From Forficula auricularia (taxonomy: Eukaryota; Arthropoda; Insecta; Dermaptera; Forficulidae): a stretch of DNA of 64,000 bases. The notes beneath the pieces are model-generated. The model was not told the origin of the DNA. It was given only the letters and a program-made list of their open reading frames with translations, and searched no databases. Below, piece by piece: positions 38,342 through 50,876 of this stretch. Location: positions 23,188 through 87,187 of the forward strand of contig JALMQS010000303.1 of NCBI GenBank assembly GCA_024734495.1, in the 5' to 3' direction. Every line of letters starts with the position of its first letter. Position 1 is the stretch's first letter. The translations under genes and the position numbers were made by a program.

Positions 38342-38394
38342 TTCAATAACCTGAAGAAGGAGAGAAAAAAGTCTCCCAAACGTCGGAAATTGAA
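38342..38394 (+). ncRNA. Hammerhead-like motif, G12 mutated
   Basis: Plus-strand copy of the 38225-38277 motif. CUGAAGA and both stems are kept, but GAA is CAA, which should inactivate it. Confidence 0.55.
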
Positions 38395-38660
38395 TTAAAT
38401 TTAAATAATTTATGGACTGTTTTTCATTATAACCTAATAGAATATTCATTTTTTTTTTAATATTTACAAAAATTCTGAAATGAATTATTTGTTTTTTATT
38501 ACCTGTTATTTGATACTATGTGTTTATACAAAGTAATCTACAATTGATCACTTCTCTTCTTCCAATCGGTAATATAAGGATTTTTCAAATATCCCACTTT
38601 GCATTCGATTGTAAAAAAAACCTTGATAATCCGACCTCAACTAAAATATGTATACCCTTT

Positions 38661-39612
38661 AATTTAAATATTTAAGACTATCTAACTTTTGAAGTAAAAT
38701 TCAAGAGCGTAAAAATATGCTATACCTATAACTAGTATGGCTATATAATTCTAAATTTCTAATAATAGACAATAATGGAGTATAAAGAATGTCCCTTAAT
38801 GTTTTTAAGTTCTTGTCATATTGAAATATGCCGAATCCATTGTGAAATTAGTGTCTTCATGCAAATTATTAGGGCCAAAAATAGGGGAATCTAAAAAAAT
38901 TAAAATTAATAAATCTCCAAGGCCAAGCAACCAAGAGAGCTTTAGTATGGAAGAAGCCTTTATTTAAAAGGGTGTGTAAATATTGGGGTCTAAAATAAGG
39001 GTGAGAATTCAAAAAATAGGGGTTCAAAAAAATTAAATTTTTTAAAGTTGTATTAGACTTTTGTATAAGTTGTTTTTATGGGGAGCTAAGAGCCAAAATA
39101 TAGAATATTTAAATTCATTATAAAATAATCTCGTTCTTATTGTGATATATATTAATTTCTTCCTTTTTTCGACCAGGACAAAATTACTGCTAGCATCATT
39201 TATGCATTTATTTTTTAATTCAATTTAATCATAGGAGCCTAGCTATAAATTATCAAATTTTAACTTCCCCGTTACCAGGATGGTAGTTTTGGCCTCAGAA
39301 CCACTGAGTTCATAAGTTTGCTTATTCTTGCTATCTATAGTAGATGCACCCCTGTTTTCACGCACCCTCACGTCTTTAGCCCGAAACGAGAACCTCCCTC
39401 ACTTCACCCTCGATCCGGATATGGTTAACTTCCGAGAGCTATGGATTCAGCATATTTCAATATGACAAGAACTTTGAACATTAAGGACATAACATTCTTT
39501 ATACTCCATATTATCTATTAATTAGAAATTTAGAATTATATAGCCATACTAGTTTTTTAAGCTCTTGAATTTTACTTCAAAAGTTAGATAGTCTTAAATA
39601 ATTAAATTAAGA
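38661..39612. mobile_element. Foldback with 0.6-kb spacer
   Basis: The left arm (38661-38845, including gactatctaacttttgaagt) and right arm (39440-39612) are inverted copies of about 170 bp at about 90% identity. No hammerhead core is seen. The spacer has no recognisable gene. Confidence 0.75.
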
Positions 39613-42600
39613 AACTTTGGTCATTTTTGATGACAAGTTTTTTTCCCCCGGGGAGAGATAACAAAGGAATACTAAACTATGAGGGAACTAATCCAAGTCC
39701 AACCGTCTATTCGGTACAAGAACACACATCCTTCCCCTCAATTATTTCAAAAGCATAGCCGTGAAAATTATGAATAGAGGTGTCAAAAATTTCCGGTTTT
39801 ATGATTTTTCCAAGCTAATAGAACCCCCTTATAATATTAAAAAATATTTCTACCACCTGTGTTAAGTGCTCTATTTATAAATTTAAAAGAATATCCTTTT
39901 CAACCTTCTAACTCTACCTTCAAAACCTTTAGACTTATCTTGATATCTATAAATTGTTATATGTCAAATAGTAAATGGGAGAATAGAGTCGCCATGATAA
40001 TTATTTTAAAACAAGACAGTTACATTTCAAGATAAGCGAGACAAAAAAAATCAAAAATAATTACAAATTCCAAAAATATTTTCTTGACCTGGAATTCCTC
40101 CTTTTAGATCCGTTACTTTTGGTAGGTATTTCTTCTAGCTTAAGAAATGACCTCGTTGCTCACTTTTTATAAATTATGTCTTTTTATTCTCAACTTCAAA
40201 ATTAATCGAGTATTCAATTTTAATTAAGAACAAAATAGACCCGATTTCAAAATAGAATCAAAGCTTGTTTTTTAAATTATTCTGTCTAAAATCACTTATA
40301 GTATATTTCTTTGATGAAAATATCTCATGAGAGTATCATCAAAAATACATTATCTAATAATAAATGAAGAAAAAAATTTATAAGAAAAGTGAAAACTTTT
40401 TCATGACCCGGTACGATTTATGCAAATTTTGATAAATTGGTAATTTTTTTGCGAATCGAATACTTATAAACTAGAACAGCGGTTCTCAACCTATGGTATG
40501 TGGAATATTCTCAAATGGTACTCATAACATTATATCAAATTTAAAAATGATTTAGTATTTAATAGGGACGCAAAAAGGAAGAAGAAACAAAAGATCTGTC
40601 CGTTAATTATACAGTATTTGTAAACTATTTATAAAATGAAATGGGGTAAATAACTTTTTCGAATGGAACATTTTCTTGTCGAAATATCTACCTACAAAGT
40701 GGTACATGACTTCACATTTTGGTTGGGCGTTAAGCGAAAAAAAAGATTGAGAAATACTGAATTAAAGAGCTAAAATTTGGCACGAAGGCGGAGCTTAATA
40801 AAAGAAACTTGAGAGTCAATTTTCATCTAATTAGTTACAACTATTTAAGAGTTCCACAAATAATGATTAGTTTTTTTTACAAATTTCATTCTGAAGTTCT
40901 GAAGCTAGAAAGTTAAAATCTGATCAGTTATTCGTTTTGGATATGTAAAGATTTTGGTACTGGAATAAATTTTCTACGATGACTTGTTCTTAAGTAGTTA
41001 TCGGATTCAAGAAAAGCTCAAATAAGTCTCTCTCTAGCCACCCGGCATATATCGGTAGTCCTCTCATATTGCCTGAATTCCCCAAAATTACAGTACTTTA
41101 TTGTCAAGAATTTACCCCAAGACCAAAGCTATTAATTAATGACTCTTAAGGATAGAGTGGGAAATCAAGTGGAAGTATTTGTATCGATAAGTGGTCAAAA
41201 CATCCGGAGGGGATATAAACGGATGAAGGAAAGAAAGGGGTTAAAGAACCGTTCTTCTCTTCAAGTGTTTTGAAGGATTTCAACAACTCCCCGGAAAGAA
41301 AAGTAAAAAAAAAAATGAGTGAATGGGAAAATAGATTTGTAAAGACATGTTTTAAATAGATACAATTACGGATGTATGAAAGGAATAGTCAAGCACAAAA
41401 CTGAGGTAAATTTAGATATTGACGAAATATAGCTCCTCTTGAAATACACGCAAAAATAGCAGTAATATTGTTATTGTTATATTATTAGATTCTATTAGAC
41501 ACTTGAAAACAATATTAATAATTACTAATAATTAGAAATGATATAGGTATTTATATCTATTCAAGTGGAGATGTCAATGCCAGGTTTACAAATAGAAATT
41601 TAGTACTCCATCTATGAGAGATTTTTCTAAGTCTAAACCTAACTGATAGGAAAGGTGTTTATTAGGAATATTTTATGGGTGGCGCCCAAAATCCCGACAA
41701 CCCAAAACCTGAAAAAAAAACCGAAATGGAGGTATACGAACTGAACCGAGCCGAACTGAATATATCCTAACCGAACCAAACCGAACCGAACCGGCTGCGT
41801 CTTGCACTTGTCCGACGGTTCGGTTCTATACAAGTATATTGAGAATATAAAAATTATATTCTCAACTACTGATAGGTTCGGTTCTACTATTATATATTTT
41901 ATAAATATTATTTAAAATAATTTCTAATTTTAATTAACAAATTTTTTGACTCGATGATTTGACACAACTTTAAATTTGTATTTTTAATTAAATCTTGTTA
42001 AAATAGTTGTTTTGGGGACCAGATTCCCTGTTAGCACACTTGGTCTAGAACATGTTTTCTAGACACTAGGAGATGTTCTAGACATTTTAAAGACATCTTG
42101 AGGACAATAAGAGCTGAATAAGACATCTTCTAGAACGAGTGTGCTATTAGCGAGCATTTAATGAAAGGGGAACCGGAAGGAATTTCAAATTTCCAAAAAT
42201 TCCAAAAGCAAGAAAAAATATATATTTAAAATAATGATTCGCTTATTTGGAAAATAGCGAAAACGTGGCCGCTATTAATGATGCGTATTGATGTTTATCA
42301 GCCAAAAAAAAAAAATATTTTTGTTGATTATATGAAAATAAAAAAATTTTGGCTGGAAATTTTCTTCAAAAAAGGAAAAAAAGATACTATTACCTAGTAT
42401 GGTTTAAAAAATTCTAAAAATGTTTAAAAAATAATTTACGATACATCGACCTAATAAAAAGATAATTTTTTACAAGCTGAATTAAGTAAAATACATGACA
42501 CAAATCAAGGTATTAAACTTGGCAAGGTTGCCTATAGTTAATGATAAAATTAGTCAAATTTTGCAAAAGACCTTCATATGAATATAATTGACTTATTACA

Positions 42601-42940
42601 AATATTTTCAAAAAAATGTATTTTTTTCATGAAATATGTCCATCAATCTTTTTAATTAGATGCTAATTTAAAAACTTTTAAGCTATTTGGTGGAATGTTC
42701 TAGATACATTTATGAATAATTTCTATTAATTCATGTTATTTTGAGAAAGGTGTCATATTTTCTACAAAGCTAAATTAAGGTGGAATTTATCATTATTTAA
42801 AAATAGAAAGAAAATGAAGTAATTTAAAAATAAAGGTAAATTTTTAGTATTGTATTAGTAGGTACAACTATATATAAGGCGAGGCTTTTTTAGATAAATG
42901 AGAATGGAAAATAATGTGGCCTTATATTCGAAATTATATT

Positions 42941-43270
42941 AAAAAAAAACACGCTTCTAATATACAAAATAATGTAATACTTAAATTGAAAGTTTTTGTG
43001 CCGAGGGTAGCAACATTTTTTTATATATTGAAGGAGACAATAAAAGAATGTGTCTTCTGCTGGAATTATAAATTTTATTTATAACGATAACGATAAAATT
43101 TATAATTCCAGCAGAAGACACACTCTTTTATTGTCTCCTTCAATGTAATACTTAATTAAAAAAATTGGGGCGCAGTAACATGTACTTTTAATTAATTTCG
43201 ACAAAGTGCCCCTTTTTGATTAAGTATTACATTATTTTGTACTTTTTAGAAGCGTGTTTTTTAGTTTTTA
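42941..43270. mobile_element. MITE interrupted by a foldback fragment
   Basis: The ends, cacgcttctaatatacaaaa and its complement, match the intact MITE at 43630-43797. It is interrupted at 42985-43142 by an element between 13-bp direct repeats atgtaatacttaa (42972-42984 and 43143-43155). Confidence 0.75.
42985..43142 (+). mobile_element. Internally deleted hammerhead-foldback family member
   Basis: Same plan as 56225-56512: 13-bp target duplication, one-sided tag (gtgccgagggtagcaaca), then inverted arms (gaaggagacaataaaaga and complement). The apex with both hammerhead motifs is missing; the arms meet at ataacgataacgata. Confidence 0.72.
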
Positions 43271-43309
43271 CATGCTTTATATTAGCTTCACCTGTATGTA
43301 TCTATCTAT

Positions 43310-43500
43310 CTAAAAAAATACAAATCTTTTATAAAAAACAATTCAAAACACGTTTATTCAAAGTCAAAAGTTTCGGGAGAATTTCTCCTTTTTTCAATGA
43401 CAAAATTTCAAAAAGAATTTAGAAAGCAACACTGCAAACGTTTGACTTTGGATAAACGTGTTTTGGATTGTTTTTTATAAAAGATTTGTATTTTTTTAAT
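43310..43500. mobile_element. Foldback, one hammerhead-like arm left
   Basis: Arms of about 60 bp (acaaatcttttataaaaaac and complement; cgtttattcaaagtcaaaag and complement). Only the left arm keeps the full motif. Related to 3186-3381 and 5460-5547. Confidence 0.7.
43363..43401 (-). ncRNA. Hammerhead-like motif, diverged
   Basis: Minus strand: GUCA, UUGAAAA (U3, A8), stem II with GGAGA/UCUCC (loop AAU), GAA, ACUU, U, UGAC. Stem I is a perfect GUCA/UGAC. Confidence 0.4.
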
Positions 43501-43629
43501 TTATAAAAAACAATCAATAACATTTTTTCTTTTGTATCTATCAATATGACTTTTGTTCTGTTAAATTCCCGCAAACATTTCTCTATACAAATAATTAAGA
43601 CTAAAAAGTAAAAAAGAAAATTATATTTA

Positions 43630-43797
43630 AAAAAAACTAAAAAACATGCTTCTAAAAAGTACAAATAATGTAATACTTAATCAAAAAGCGTGGGGCACTT
43701 TGTCGAAATTAATAAAAAGTTTCTGCGCCCCACACTTTTTGATTAAGTATTACATTATTTTGTACTTTTTAGAAGCATGTTTTTTAGTTTTTTTTTT
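43630..43797. mobile_element. Palindromic MITE of about 165 bp
   Basis: Arms of about 68 bp (aacatgcttctaaaaagtac and onward, to gtggggc) with a loop of about 28 nt. Non-coding; the intact relative of 42941-43270. Confidence 0.8.
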
Positions 43798-43982
43798 TTT
43801 AATATAATTTATTTTTTTACTTTTTAGTCTTAATTATTTTTATAGAAAAATGTTGGCAAAATTTAACAGAACAAAAGTCACATTGATACATAGATCAAAA
43901 CATAGATAAATACATACATACATACAGGGGATGCTAATATAAAGCGTGTAAAAATCATTTTTTTTTCATAAAGTTAATTTTA

Positions 43983-44333
<351 letters not shown>

Positions 44334-44749
44334 CTACTTATATTAAATTTTTTTTTAATAATCAATTTATATATTATATATACTCTAAGATAAACCCAAA
44401 TATTGATATGATAACCAATTTATTTATTGCCATTACATTTTATATACTTTTATCAGTAAAATGAAGGAATACAGGGCCAACACTCAAGGATTCATACAAA
44501 GACATTTTATATATAACCTTGATGTTTCAATCGTACTTCATTTTAATATTTGTTCATGATATCGAAATCGGAAATGAAATGGAATTTTAAATCAAATTAC
44601 AAACAAAATTCTAATCAAAATAAAATTCTTTAGGTTTTTTTTTTTTTTAAAGCACTTTTATTCTAATTTAATATGCAAGTCAGTATAGAGCCGCGGAAAT
44701 ATATTAGGAAAAAATTAAAAATGCATGGATACCATCTTCATATAGGGAT

Positions 44750-44835
44750 ATAGGATTAGTTTGGGTTCGTGTACTTGTGGCTCGGTTGGTTAGGGCTTAG
44801 CTGATACGTGGAATCAGGGGATCTTCCTGGTTCTG
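44750..44835 (+). repeat. tRNA-like (SINE-head-like) sequence
   Basis: Box-A-like tggctcggttggttagggc, followed about 35 nt later by a degenerate box B (cctggttctgatg). Not a functional tRNA. Confidence 0.4.
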
Positions 44836-45299
44836 ATGTACATATATAAATTTTTTATTTTATTTTCTAATTTTATTAATTATATATAGTCAAACCTCAT
44901 TAGAAAATATTATTTAGAAAATTAAACATTAATATTTTAACAATTTTTGAAGTTATACTTCTTTTGGCGCGTTATGGAAAAATGGTTGAGAAATAAAAAA
45001 ATATTTAAATCCAAAATCCTGAATAAAAAAAAAACTAAAAAAAATCCTATTTTAATCATAAAGTATTTATTGATTTATTTTGATTAATTTAAAGATTTTA
45101 AATAATAAAAAATTTATACAGAATTTATTTTCAATATTTTATATATTCAATAAAACCATTGAATTAAACATTAACGAATAATAGCTAGTTATTTTTGTTA
45201 CACCAAAGAAGTATAACTTTTTACGTGCATACATAAGTACACACCCGAATTTTTTTTTTTTGTAATAGTAGGTAACTATTTAATTGAAACGTTATTATC

Positions 45300-45488
45300 C
45301 ACGCGATACTGATCCCATGAAAAATAATATTTATAATTAAAAAGACTGATGATGAGGGGTCAAGCCTTCGAAACTATAGCCTCGAACAAATAAATAATAT
45401 ATATACAGATATATAATTTCGATATATATGTGTGTATGTTTATTTTCGTCAAGCAGAGGACAACCTCTTTGTTTCTCTTTATGAATAG
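45300..45488 (+). mobile_element. Half copy of the 5726-6329 foldback
   Basis: Collinear with the complement of 5725-5905, from gcgatactgatcccatgaaa to tctttgtttctctttatgaa, with no inverted partner arm. It shows that one arm plus loop can exist alone. Confidence 0.75.
45343..45384 (+). ncRNA. Hammerhead-like motif, cleavage site mutated
   Basis: Plus strand: AGA, CUGAUGA, extra U, a shifted stem II (GAGGGG/GCCUUC), GAA, ACUAUAGC, C. The U before the cleavage nucleotide is C, so it is probably inactive. Confidence 0.45.
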
Positions 45489-45654
45489 TACCTATTCTTT
45501 GTTGTCTATACTCGTCTTATAGGGTAGGGACTATTATGAAAAGTTTTTTTTCTTAATAAGAGAAAATTATTAAAATTTGGTTTCCTATTGCCTTCTTCTG
45601 TATTTGGTGAAATCCCTTGAATTTTTATCAGAGCGGAAAATTTTTCTAACTGAA

Positions 45655-45705
45655 AGGAGATTCGATCCCGAGACTACCGAACTAGCTAGAAGAGGGATCT
45701 CAAAT
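45655..45705 (-). repeat. Truncated tRNA-like sequence
   Basis: Minus strand: agctagttcggtag followed directly by gggatcgaatctcc, a box-A-like and a box-B-like segment with the anticodon arm missing. Confidence 0.35.
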
Positions 45706-47604
45706 TTGTAGTTTAATACTTTTAAATGTTAAAAAAATAACAAATTAAAGAAATTTTGAAATAATAATATTAAAAAAAAAACTTAATGTAAAATTTACGA
45801 GAATTTTATTTAAATTATGGGAAGGGCTCGAGCCCCTCATTGATCCCTATAGGAGCTTAAATCCAACTGCGGATTATGTCGATTTAAACAATCAGCAAAA
45901 GGTGTTCCTAGATCAGTCGTTCTTAGCTAGGGGTGCACGTTCACGCACCCCCAGAGGATCCGATTCTCGAAACCGAAACTTTAGTACTTTTGATCGGGAA
46001 GATTTTTTATGGGTTAAAATTGGCGAAAGTAGAAAATTAATTAAAGTTTCCTCCTTCCTTCACGATGTTTCCTATTTTATGGGTTTTTTTTTATTATGAA
46101 AAAATATGTTATTAAATTAAAAATAATTAAAAAGAATAATAAATATAAGTCAATAAATTTTATGTTTAATTGAACATTTTCCTCTTTTTTCATCAACATT
46201 TACTAATAAATTTTGCTAATTGATATATAAATGATTAATAAACTAGTATGTTTTCCTTATTAATTTTATAATTTGTAATTACATATAGTAAAATTTATAG
46301 TTATATAGGTAAATAAATTGGTTCCTGGTGTTACACATATATATTTAAAATTATTATTAAATAAATTAACTTTACATTTAGCATTCATTTTACAAATTGG
46401 TATAAAAAATTTGATTCTTTTTACTAAAGGTACGAGAATGAATTTTTATAATTTAAGGGTAGTTGGCACTTGAAAAGGTTAAGAGACATTAATTATGGGA
46501 CCAACACGACTAGGCTTTTCGTTGGCCATTTAATAATACCTATATATTAAAAAACAAGTTATATATTATATATGGTCGTATTTTATCCCACCATGAAACA
46601 AGGCGAATACCGATAAGTTTCGAAAAAGATTGATGGGACAAAGTCTTTTATTTTTAAAAGTATTTTAAATTAGATAAGTTAATAAAATTTGTGGGTTAGG
46701 TATTTAAACAATTAAAAGTACCCTCCTATTTACAAAATATTTGTTGACATGTTCTGAAAGATTCGGAAAATGTTTCTGCCATCTTCATTAAAAGCCTATA
46801 TAAAAACAGTAATGAAAAAATATTCGTTTTCATATAGTCTTAAGATGGTTGAAACATCTGTAGACATTAAGGTAATTGTATCACCATTTCTTAGCTTTTC
46901 TTAGGATTTTTTTGAAATTTAGATAGATTATTATTTAAATACTTCTACATCGATTGGTGGGAAAACAAAATTTATGAACAATAAGTTCCGGAGATATAAA
47001 ATTCCAAAGATAGAGTTTTTCACTCTTATACATTGCACTATACGGGATATCGGAAAGTTTACATACATATTTAATTTTAATTTAGAAACCATTCTTACAA
47101 AAAACTAAACCAACATTAAACAATAACTAATAAATTTTTTAAGAAAATTTTAATTCATAATTACAACACAGTTTCTGAGATAATAATGAATAAATAATGA
47201 AAGATTTACACTAAAAACAAGCTGGCAACAACGCATTTATTCAACCTTAAAAATTAACTTTAGTAATTTTTTTGACGTTTTTTCTATTCAGCCATTTTCG
47301 CAACAGCTTTCAATCGCTTATTAAGAACTTTTTGTTTGATAAATCTCCCTTTATAATGTACTTTATCTGACATTTCTATGATAAAATATATACAAGCTCG
47401 GACAGTGTTGCCAGATTTGTCAAAAGAGCACGGGATTGGCTAGTAGTGGTATATAAACAGCAACAAGTTTTGGGCTTATGAATTATGAATCTGTATTGTC
47501 TGTACTATATACTCTAGCATTAACTTTTTGCTACTATTGTAGAGATACAACTACCATAAATTAGAGAATAAAGAAAATATTTGTTTTTTATTATAGACAA
47601 AAAG

Positions 47605-47690
47605 ATCAACTACGGTTCGAACTCAGGACCCCGAGTAACCGGCCCGAAGCTGAGATACCAGTATGCGGTGTCGGCCGGAATATTCTGAAG
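47605..47690 (-). repeat. tRNA-like (SINE-head-like) sequence
   Basis: Minus strand: tggtatctcagcttcgggcc as box A and gagttcgaacc as box B, about 35 nt apart. No convincing full cloverleaf. Confidence 0.45.
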
Positions 47691-47933
47691 ATTTTACTAT
47701 TAAGTAAGTAGGTGTTTTTTATTTGGTTAAATTAAATAAATATAAATAAAATATGAAACAAAAAACTATAAAATTACCAAAGCAACCTTTTTCCGCATTA
47801 ATTTCTAAACACATTAACAAATTAAAGCAATTTGAACCGCAAAAGTTAAATAATGTAAACAATAATTTCTTATATTAATTCTACATATTTAGAAAATTAT
47901 TTTATTATTTTTTGAAAAGAAAAAATGAATTGA

Positions 47934-47998
47934 GCACCCGACGGGATTCGAACCCGTGTCTCTCTGATGAGCGCCTTTACCAACTAGGCCACGGATGA
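47934..47998 (-). tRNA. tRNA-like gene with shortened anticodon arm
   Basis: Minus strand, 65 nt: acceptor strands TCATCCG and CGGGTGC (six of seven pair), D arm GCCT/AGGC with AGTTGG in the loop, and a perfect T arm ACGGG-TTCGAAT-CCCGT with box B. Only 14 nt lie between D and T arms (CTC/GAG hairpin), so a normal anticodon arm is absent. More likely a tRNA pseudogene or SINE head than a working tRNA. Confidence 0.5.
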
Positions 47999-48984
47999 TC
48001 CCGCCAGGAATGCTCTTATACATTAACAAATTTAAAGAGAAAAAATACACGAATACACGATTACAATACTTCGCCAAACTACAATATTCTTACGTAAAAA
48101 CAAGGTGAATAGTTAATCTATTTTATAGAAGCTACAATATTTAGATAGGAATATATTATCCTTGGGTAATTAATTACATTTGAATAAATGTCATTGATTT
48201 TTATCCGGGTTGAATATATAAAAAAATCTAAATTTATATTAAAAAAAAATTTAATGAAATAAAATTCATCCTAAACGGCTGATATTTTCCATGTTATTTA
48301 ATCATTTGTGGTGACACGTCATTTAAAATTCTTCTTCATTGGGTGGGGGGGATGTCGTTTAAAAATCTGACAACTTATTTCCTTTCATTTTTTTTCTTTT
48401 GAATATATTTCCATATTGCTTTAGAACAATTTTTTTGAATGCTTTGGTTTCAAATTCTCTTTCGGAAGTTAATTTTTCCTGTCTTGTATTTTTTTTATTC
48501 CCGAGTGAATGTCTTGGTTTTCAACTGGAGTCATTTTCAGCTTAGAGTATAGTTATAGGCTTGGTAAGACATTGCCCTCTCCTTTTTCACGCTTCCCGAA
48601 TTTTTATAATGAAAAAAAAAAGAAATAAAAAATCTAATTAAAAATCTTTTTTAAAAAAATTAATAAATGTATTCTAACGGTGCAAATATAATTTTAGTCA
48701 ATTTAAATTTAAATATGCGGATGATTTTTAAATGATAAGAAACGTTATTTATACGAAAGTGAATTTCATTTTAAATCACAAAGTAAAAGTTAGCGGAAAC
48801 TGATGCATCTATTTGAAAATTATGCAAGGGCTGATTTTTTATTGGGGATGCTCAAAAAATTATGAAATTTTTGGTTGTTTTCTCCAAGTAATTATATTTT
48901 ATTTTTGTTCTCGGATATTAAAATCAAAATAAGTACCATGGTATTATAAAGTACCAAACAATCATGAATTTTATGATTTGTTAT

Positions 48985-49036
48985 CCAATCGCAACGTTTC
49001 GTCTGTTCATTTAGACTTCCTCAGGGTTCTTTGATT
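48985..49036 (-). ncRNA. Hammerhead-like motif
   Basis: Minus strand: CUGAGGA, extra A, stem II GUCU/AGAC, GAA, ACGU, U, GCGAUUGG. Core intact (N7 is G); stem I weak. Confidence 0.45.
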
Positions 49037-49473
49037 CTTTTATAAACTTGAATTCGAATCGTTTTACATAATTCACTGCCAACATCATAAATATCATTTA
49101 TGTAATTTATACAAGCTATTCAAGTCTAAAACCTGCAATTCATTTGGTTTTCAAGTTGAATAGCTTGTATAAATTGCATAAATCATAATTATGATGAATA
49201 CATATGTAAGAATTGTAAAAAAGTGTGTAAGTCGAATTTCGTGTAAAATTGAATAAGTATGCTGAGATGTTGTCCTTTTTGTCTAACTCAAAGGATCAAC
49301 TGGAAGGCCATAAAAAAATGAATTTTTTTACTAAAAATTTGCACTTTACATAGCAGTTTAAACTTTGAAATCGCTCACCTAAAAAGTTACTAAATATGAA
49401 TTACACACTTATTCACAATTCTTGTAGATATGATGTTGGCAGTGTATTGTATTATATTTATAAAAGAATTAAA

Positions 49474-49519
49474 GAAGCCTGGAGAAGTCCGAATTAACAG
49501 ACCAAACGCTGGGATTGGA
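49474..49519 (+). ncRNA. Decayed hammerhead-like copy
   Basis: Plus strand, clearly homologous to 49636-49685 but with a deletion in the core (CUGGAGA) and CAA for GAA. Confidence 0.35.
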
Positions 49520-49635
49520 TAATAATTGTTTGATCCTTTGGACCATGATTCTCATTTTGATTTTAGTATCCGAAAGCAAAAAATGAATATAATGACTTAA
49601 ACAAAAAGATTCGAATTTTAACCTTATAAAAGAAT

Positions 49636-49685
49636 CCAAGAATGCCTGAGGAAGTCCGGATGAACGGACGAAACGTTGTGATTGG
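49636..49685 (+). ncRNA. Hammerhead-like motif, good stem II
   Basis: Plus strand: CCAA, internal loop, GC; CUGAGGA; extra A; perfect stem II GUCCG/CGGAC with loop GAUGAA; GAA; ACGU; U; GU then UUGG closing the outer stem I. Confidence 0.55.
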
Positions 49686-50392
49686 ATAATAAAAATTATA
49701 AAATTCATGATTGGTCCTTTATCCCTTGTTTCTGATATTGATAAATTATAGTTAATTAATTACTTAATAGTATATTAAAAATTATTTATGATGATATTTT
49801 CTATAAAAGTCGAGCTTATGATCTTTTCCTGAATGGAATTTCGGTGGTGTCTCTTTATGAGGTCCTTCTGAATTCCTTTTTTTTTTTTTTTTTATAAGAT
49901 TGAACTAAAGTGAAAAAGCTTTGGAGTCGGTGTGGATAGAGCAAGAGAGGGGGGGCAACGACCGTCTCCAGCTCCAGCTCCAGGGGGGTCTTTGACTCCA
50001 CGGAGACCTTCACCCTAAGACAGACAGACACCACTTCCCGAGGATATCAGCACAGGGAGCCTTCAGCCCCATGGGGCGCTCCACCCTCTCGCGAAGGGCA
50101 GTTCAATGCACCCGCACCCTCACGGCTCCTCCCAAGATTCGAACAAGTTAGTTATTTATCCGTCCAAATGCATATGATATGATATCTGTCCTGGGAAAAG
50201 CATGGAAACCATTTGGCGTAATTCCAAGGAATTTAAAAAAATAAAAAATACACCTATTTCAATTTCAATGCAGTGAGTATCAATACATCATTCGAAAACA
50301 GATAAATTATCCTACGCAGTAGATTTGCCCTTTTTATTTTCAATTTATTTGGAATACATGAATTGGCATCTTCATTATAAAGTACATTACAC

Positions 50393-50876
50393 GAGTTCGG
50401 GACTGTTTATCATTTTTATAAGAAAATTCTCAAATTTTTACCATCGAATCATTGATGTATTAAATATTTATTCCCGAAATTTGAAGTTGATCGTCTGTCC
50501 CATTACCGAGAAATAAATTATTGAAAATTGTCCTTTTAACACGGAAGTAAATGGACCGAGCTTTTAAAAGGGCTATAACTTCTATACAAATTATACCATT
50601 TTCAACAAATTTATACAGATCAATAATTCAACTTATATGAATCGAATGATATATTTTTCAATAGATTTGACATTCTAGTTAACTAGTTATTCATAAATGT
50701 AAAAAAAAGTTATTTGCAGCCAACAGAATATAACAAAAGCACTAGTGTTAAATTCCAACTCTATTTCTTGAAATCGTTTTTGTGTTAAATAAATGTTTTT
50801 ATAATGAGAAAAAAATTATCTCAATATTATTTTTATTAATATTATCAAAACAAAGATTTTTATTCGAAATTAACCC
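50393..50876 (+). mobile_element. TTAA-type MITE, family 1, truncated copy
   Basis: It starts at gagttcgggactgtttatca and is about 93% identical to 53565-54050, but lacks the right terminal repeat and the TTAA sites. Confidence 0.75.

Larger units (their letters stand above)
38183..38436. mobile_element. Foldback element with hammerhead-like arms
   Basis: Inverted arms from taggttataatgaaa to its complement, about 110 bp each. The loop contains two tandem copies of gtgagtataactcggttcc. aatattca occurs at 38130-38137 and 38441-38448, a possible short target duplication with a tag of about 45 nt on the left only. Each arm carries a well-formed hammerhead motif. Confidence 0.82.
48951..49720. 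mobile_element. Foldback complex with three hammerhead-like copies
   Basis: The outer inverted repeat (accaaacaatcatgaatttt and complement) encloses an inner one (gccaacatcataaatatcat and complement). The plus-strand motif block is duplicated (49470-49530 and 49630-49700), so there are one minus and two plus copies. Confidence 0.72.
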
